A stretch of DNA of 5,844 nucleotides from Coleofasciculus sp. S288 (GTDB lineage: Bacteria > Cyanobacteriota > Cyanobacteriia > Cyanobacteriales > Coleofasciculaceae). The stretch lies in contig JAIUYC010000308.1 of the NCBI GenBank assembly GCA_020216575.1, positions 1-5,844 on the forward strand, in the 5' to 3' direction. Positions 4,605 to 5,844 of the stretch are shown here, one piece after another (position 1 is the stretch's first letter; each line of letters begins with the position of its first letter). The notes beneath the pieces are model-generated. The model did no database searches. It worked only from the letters and a program-made list of their open reading frames with translations, and was not told the DNA's origin. Made by a program: the position numbers and the translations under genes.

Positions 4605-5844
4605 ATGGTCAAGAAGTGGCATAGATATTTCCCCAAATTTAAAATTTTCAAGCGCTTGCGCTTCGTTAAAAGCAGTTACGCTAAGAGAAAAGTTAGTATT
4701 TTTTACGTTTTCCTATTCGTTTTTTCGTTTTGCTTGACTGCTTTAGTATACGTTCCTGTAACAAACGCGATCGCACCTCCGGTTACCAATCAGGTTTCTG
4801 CCAACCCGCAAACCTTGCTCCGACAGGGTAAAGCCTTCTACGATGCCGGACAGTTTGCCGAGGCAGTAACGGTTTTGCAACAGGCAGCCGATGCGTTCAA
4901 AGCGCAAGGAAATCAATTGCAGCAAGCGATCGCATTAACCAATCTCGCGTTAGCCTATCAACAACTGGGACAGTGGAGTGAAGCCCAAGATGCAATTACG
5001 TCCAGCCTGCAACTCCTGCAAAATGCCAACAAAACCGACCCACTCAAGGTCAAAGGTGCAGCCCTCGACGTTCAAGGGCAATTGTATCTTGCCCAAGGAC
5101 AACCTGAATCCGCTCTAGAAAGCTTCTCATTAGCTGCTACAACTTACGCCCAAGCCGGAGACGACAGTGGTGTTATCCGTAGCCACATCAACCAGGCACA
5201 AGCCCTGCAAGCTAATGGGTTTTACCGCCGCGCCTTGGACGCTCTCCAAGAGGTTCGTGAAACGCTACACTCCTTACCCGATTCTTCTCTAAAAGCAACT
5301 GGACTCAGAAGCCTGGGTAATGCCCTGCGCTTAGTGGGCAGTCTGGACGAGTCTGAGGATGTTTTAAAAGAAAGTCTAGCTGTGGCACAGCGATATGGGG
5401 CAACGCGACAGGCAGCACCAACTCAATCCTTCCAAGATACCAGTGCCGCGCTACTCAGTTTGGGCAACACTGCCAGAGCTAAGGCTGATATTCCTGCTGC
5501 CTTAAATTACTACCAACAAGCTGCTGCTGTCCCAACTTCACTCACAACTAAAGTACAAGCTCAGCTCAATCAGTTGAGTCTTTTAGTAGAAGTCGGTCAA
5601 TTTTTAGACGCGCAACGCTTATCCTCCGAAATTCAACCTCTGATGGCGGAGTTACCGACTAGCCGCGCCTCAGTCGAGGCACGCATTAACTTTGCCAGAA
5701 CCTTAATGAAATTGAGGGATAGGGAAGACGTGCAAACGTTCCATCAGAGCGTTTCGAGAGCGTCTCTTGTCGCACAGCAGCTATCAACTGCCGTGCAACA
5801 GGCACAAATCATTCAAGATCCCCGGGCTGAATCTTATGCCTTGG
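4605..5844 (+). CDS. Exported or membrane-anchored TPR protein, probably CHAT-domain protein (N-terminal part)
   Basis: The frame is open from ATG 4605 to the window edge, giving 413 residues without a stop; the gene continues beyond. Residues 1-30 are strongly basic (12 Lys/Arg), and 31-50 form a hydrophobic segment (SIFYVFLFVFSFCLTALVYV). A signal-peptidase-like NAIA site ends at residue 57, so it is either secreted or anchored in the inner membrane with the rest outside the cytoplasm. From residue 68 on there are helical TPR repeats: LLRQGKAFYDAGQFAEAV (71), ALTNLALAYQQLGQWSEA (110), GQLYLAQGQPESALESF (158), a degenerate one near 195, GLRSLGNALRLVGSLDES (233), and others to the edge. The repeat wording and the QQLSTAVQQA...DPRAESYAL segment match cyanobacterial proteins that end in a CHAT (caspase-like) domain. 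That domain and its His/Cys pair are not in the window, so catalysis is inferred. Two HIP1 sites lie in the gene. Confidence 0.82.
   Translation, partial: MVKKWHRYFPKFKIFKRLRFVKSSYAKRKVSIFYVFLFVFSFCLTALVYVPVTNAIAPPVTNQVSANPQTLLRQGKAFYDAGQFAEAVTVLQQAADAFKAQGNQLQQAIALTNLALAYQQLGQWSEAQDAITSSLQLLQNANKTDPLKVKGAALDVQGQLYLAQGQPESALESFSLAATTYAQAGDDSGVIRSHINQAQALQANGFYRRALDALQEVRETLHSLPDSSLKATGLRSLGNALRLVGSLDESEDVLKESLAVAQRYGATRQAAPTQSFQDTSAALLSLGNTARAKADIPAALNYYQQAAAVPTSLTTKVQAQLNQLSLLVEVGQFLDAQRLSSEIQPLMAELPTSRASVEARINFARTLMKLRDREDVQTFHQSVSRASLVAQQLSTAVQQAQIIQDPRAESYAL

Noticed and set aside
4649..4658. 10-bp palindrome CAAGCGCTTG near the start of the TPR gene
   Set aside because: It lies within coding sequence for basic residues and such short palindromes arise by chance; nothing around it suggests an operator.
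4743..4925. Minus-strand 60-residue ORF
   Set aside because: It is antisense to the start of the TPR protein, whose repeats and export segment are clear on the plus strand.

Overview
The window looks like a chromosomal segment from a cyanobacterium, probably a filamentous one. Two things in the DNA support this. There are seven perfect copies of the octamer GCGATCGC (HIP1) in 5.8 kb, where chance would give about 0.1. There is also a short GGCARAR heptanucleotide tandem repeat between the two main genes. The proteins agree: the large gene has the cyanobacterial style of two-partner-secretion (TPS) exoprotein, and the second gene has the TPR style typical of cyanobacterial CHAT-domain proteins.

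Layout. Positions 1-66 hold the last 21 codons of an unidentified plus-strand gene. Positions 67-263 are a leader region with a perfect AGGAGG site, a 34-codon small ORF, a perfect 10-bp inverted repeat, two smaller dyads and a weak promoter candidate. Positions 264-4445 encode a complete 1393-residue TPS exoprotein (TpsA, filamentous-haemagglutinin-like). It has a long signal peptide, a TPS secretion domain with the NPNG motif, a beta-helix stalk of about 20 repeats in a two-unit alternation, and a C-terminal tail carrying the only two cysteines of the mature protein. Positions 4446-4604 are a spacer with the heptad repeat, one HIP1 site and no visible terminator. From 4605 to the window edge runs the first 413 codons of an exported or membrane-anchored TPR protein, most likely a CHAT-domain (caspase-like) protein whose catalytic part lies beyond the window.

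How the genes may work together. TpsA should be exported by Sec and moved across the outer membrane by a TpsB (FhaC/ShlB-type) barrel, which is not in this window. The same-strand TPR/CHAT gene 159 nt downstream could share its transcript. TpsA and CHAT/TPR genes are, from memory, often neighbours in cyanobacteria, but their joint function is not established here. The points most worth a second look are the two-cysteine tail, the strict A/B alternation of the stalk with one phase break, the almost identical 52-nt duplication three double-units apart, the TpsA-CHAT pairing, and the small ORF laid over a perfect palindrome.
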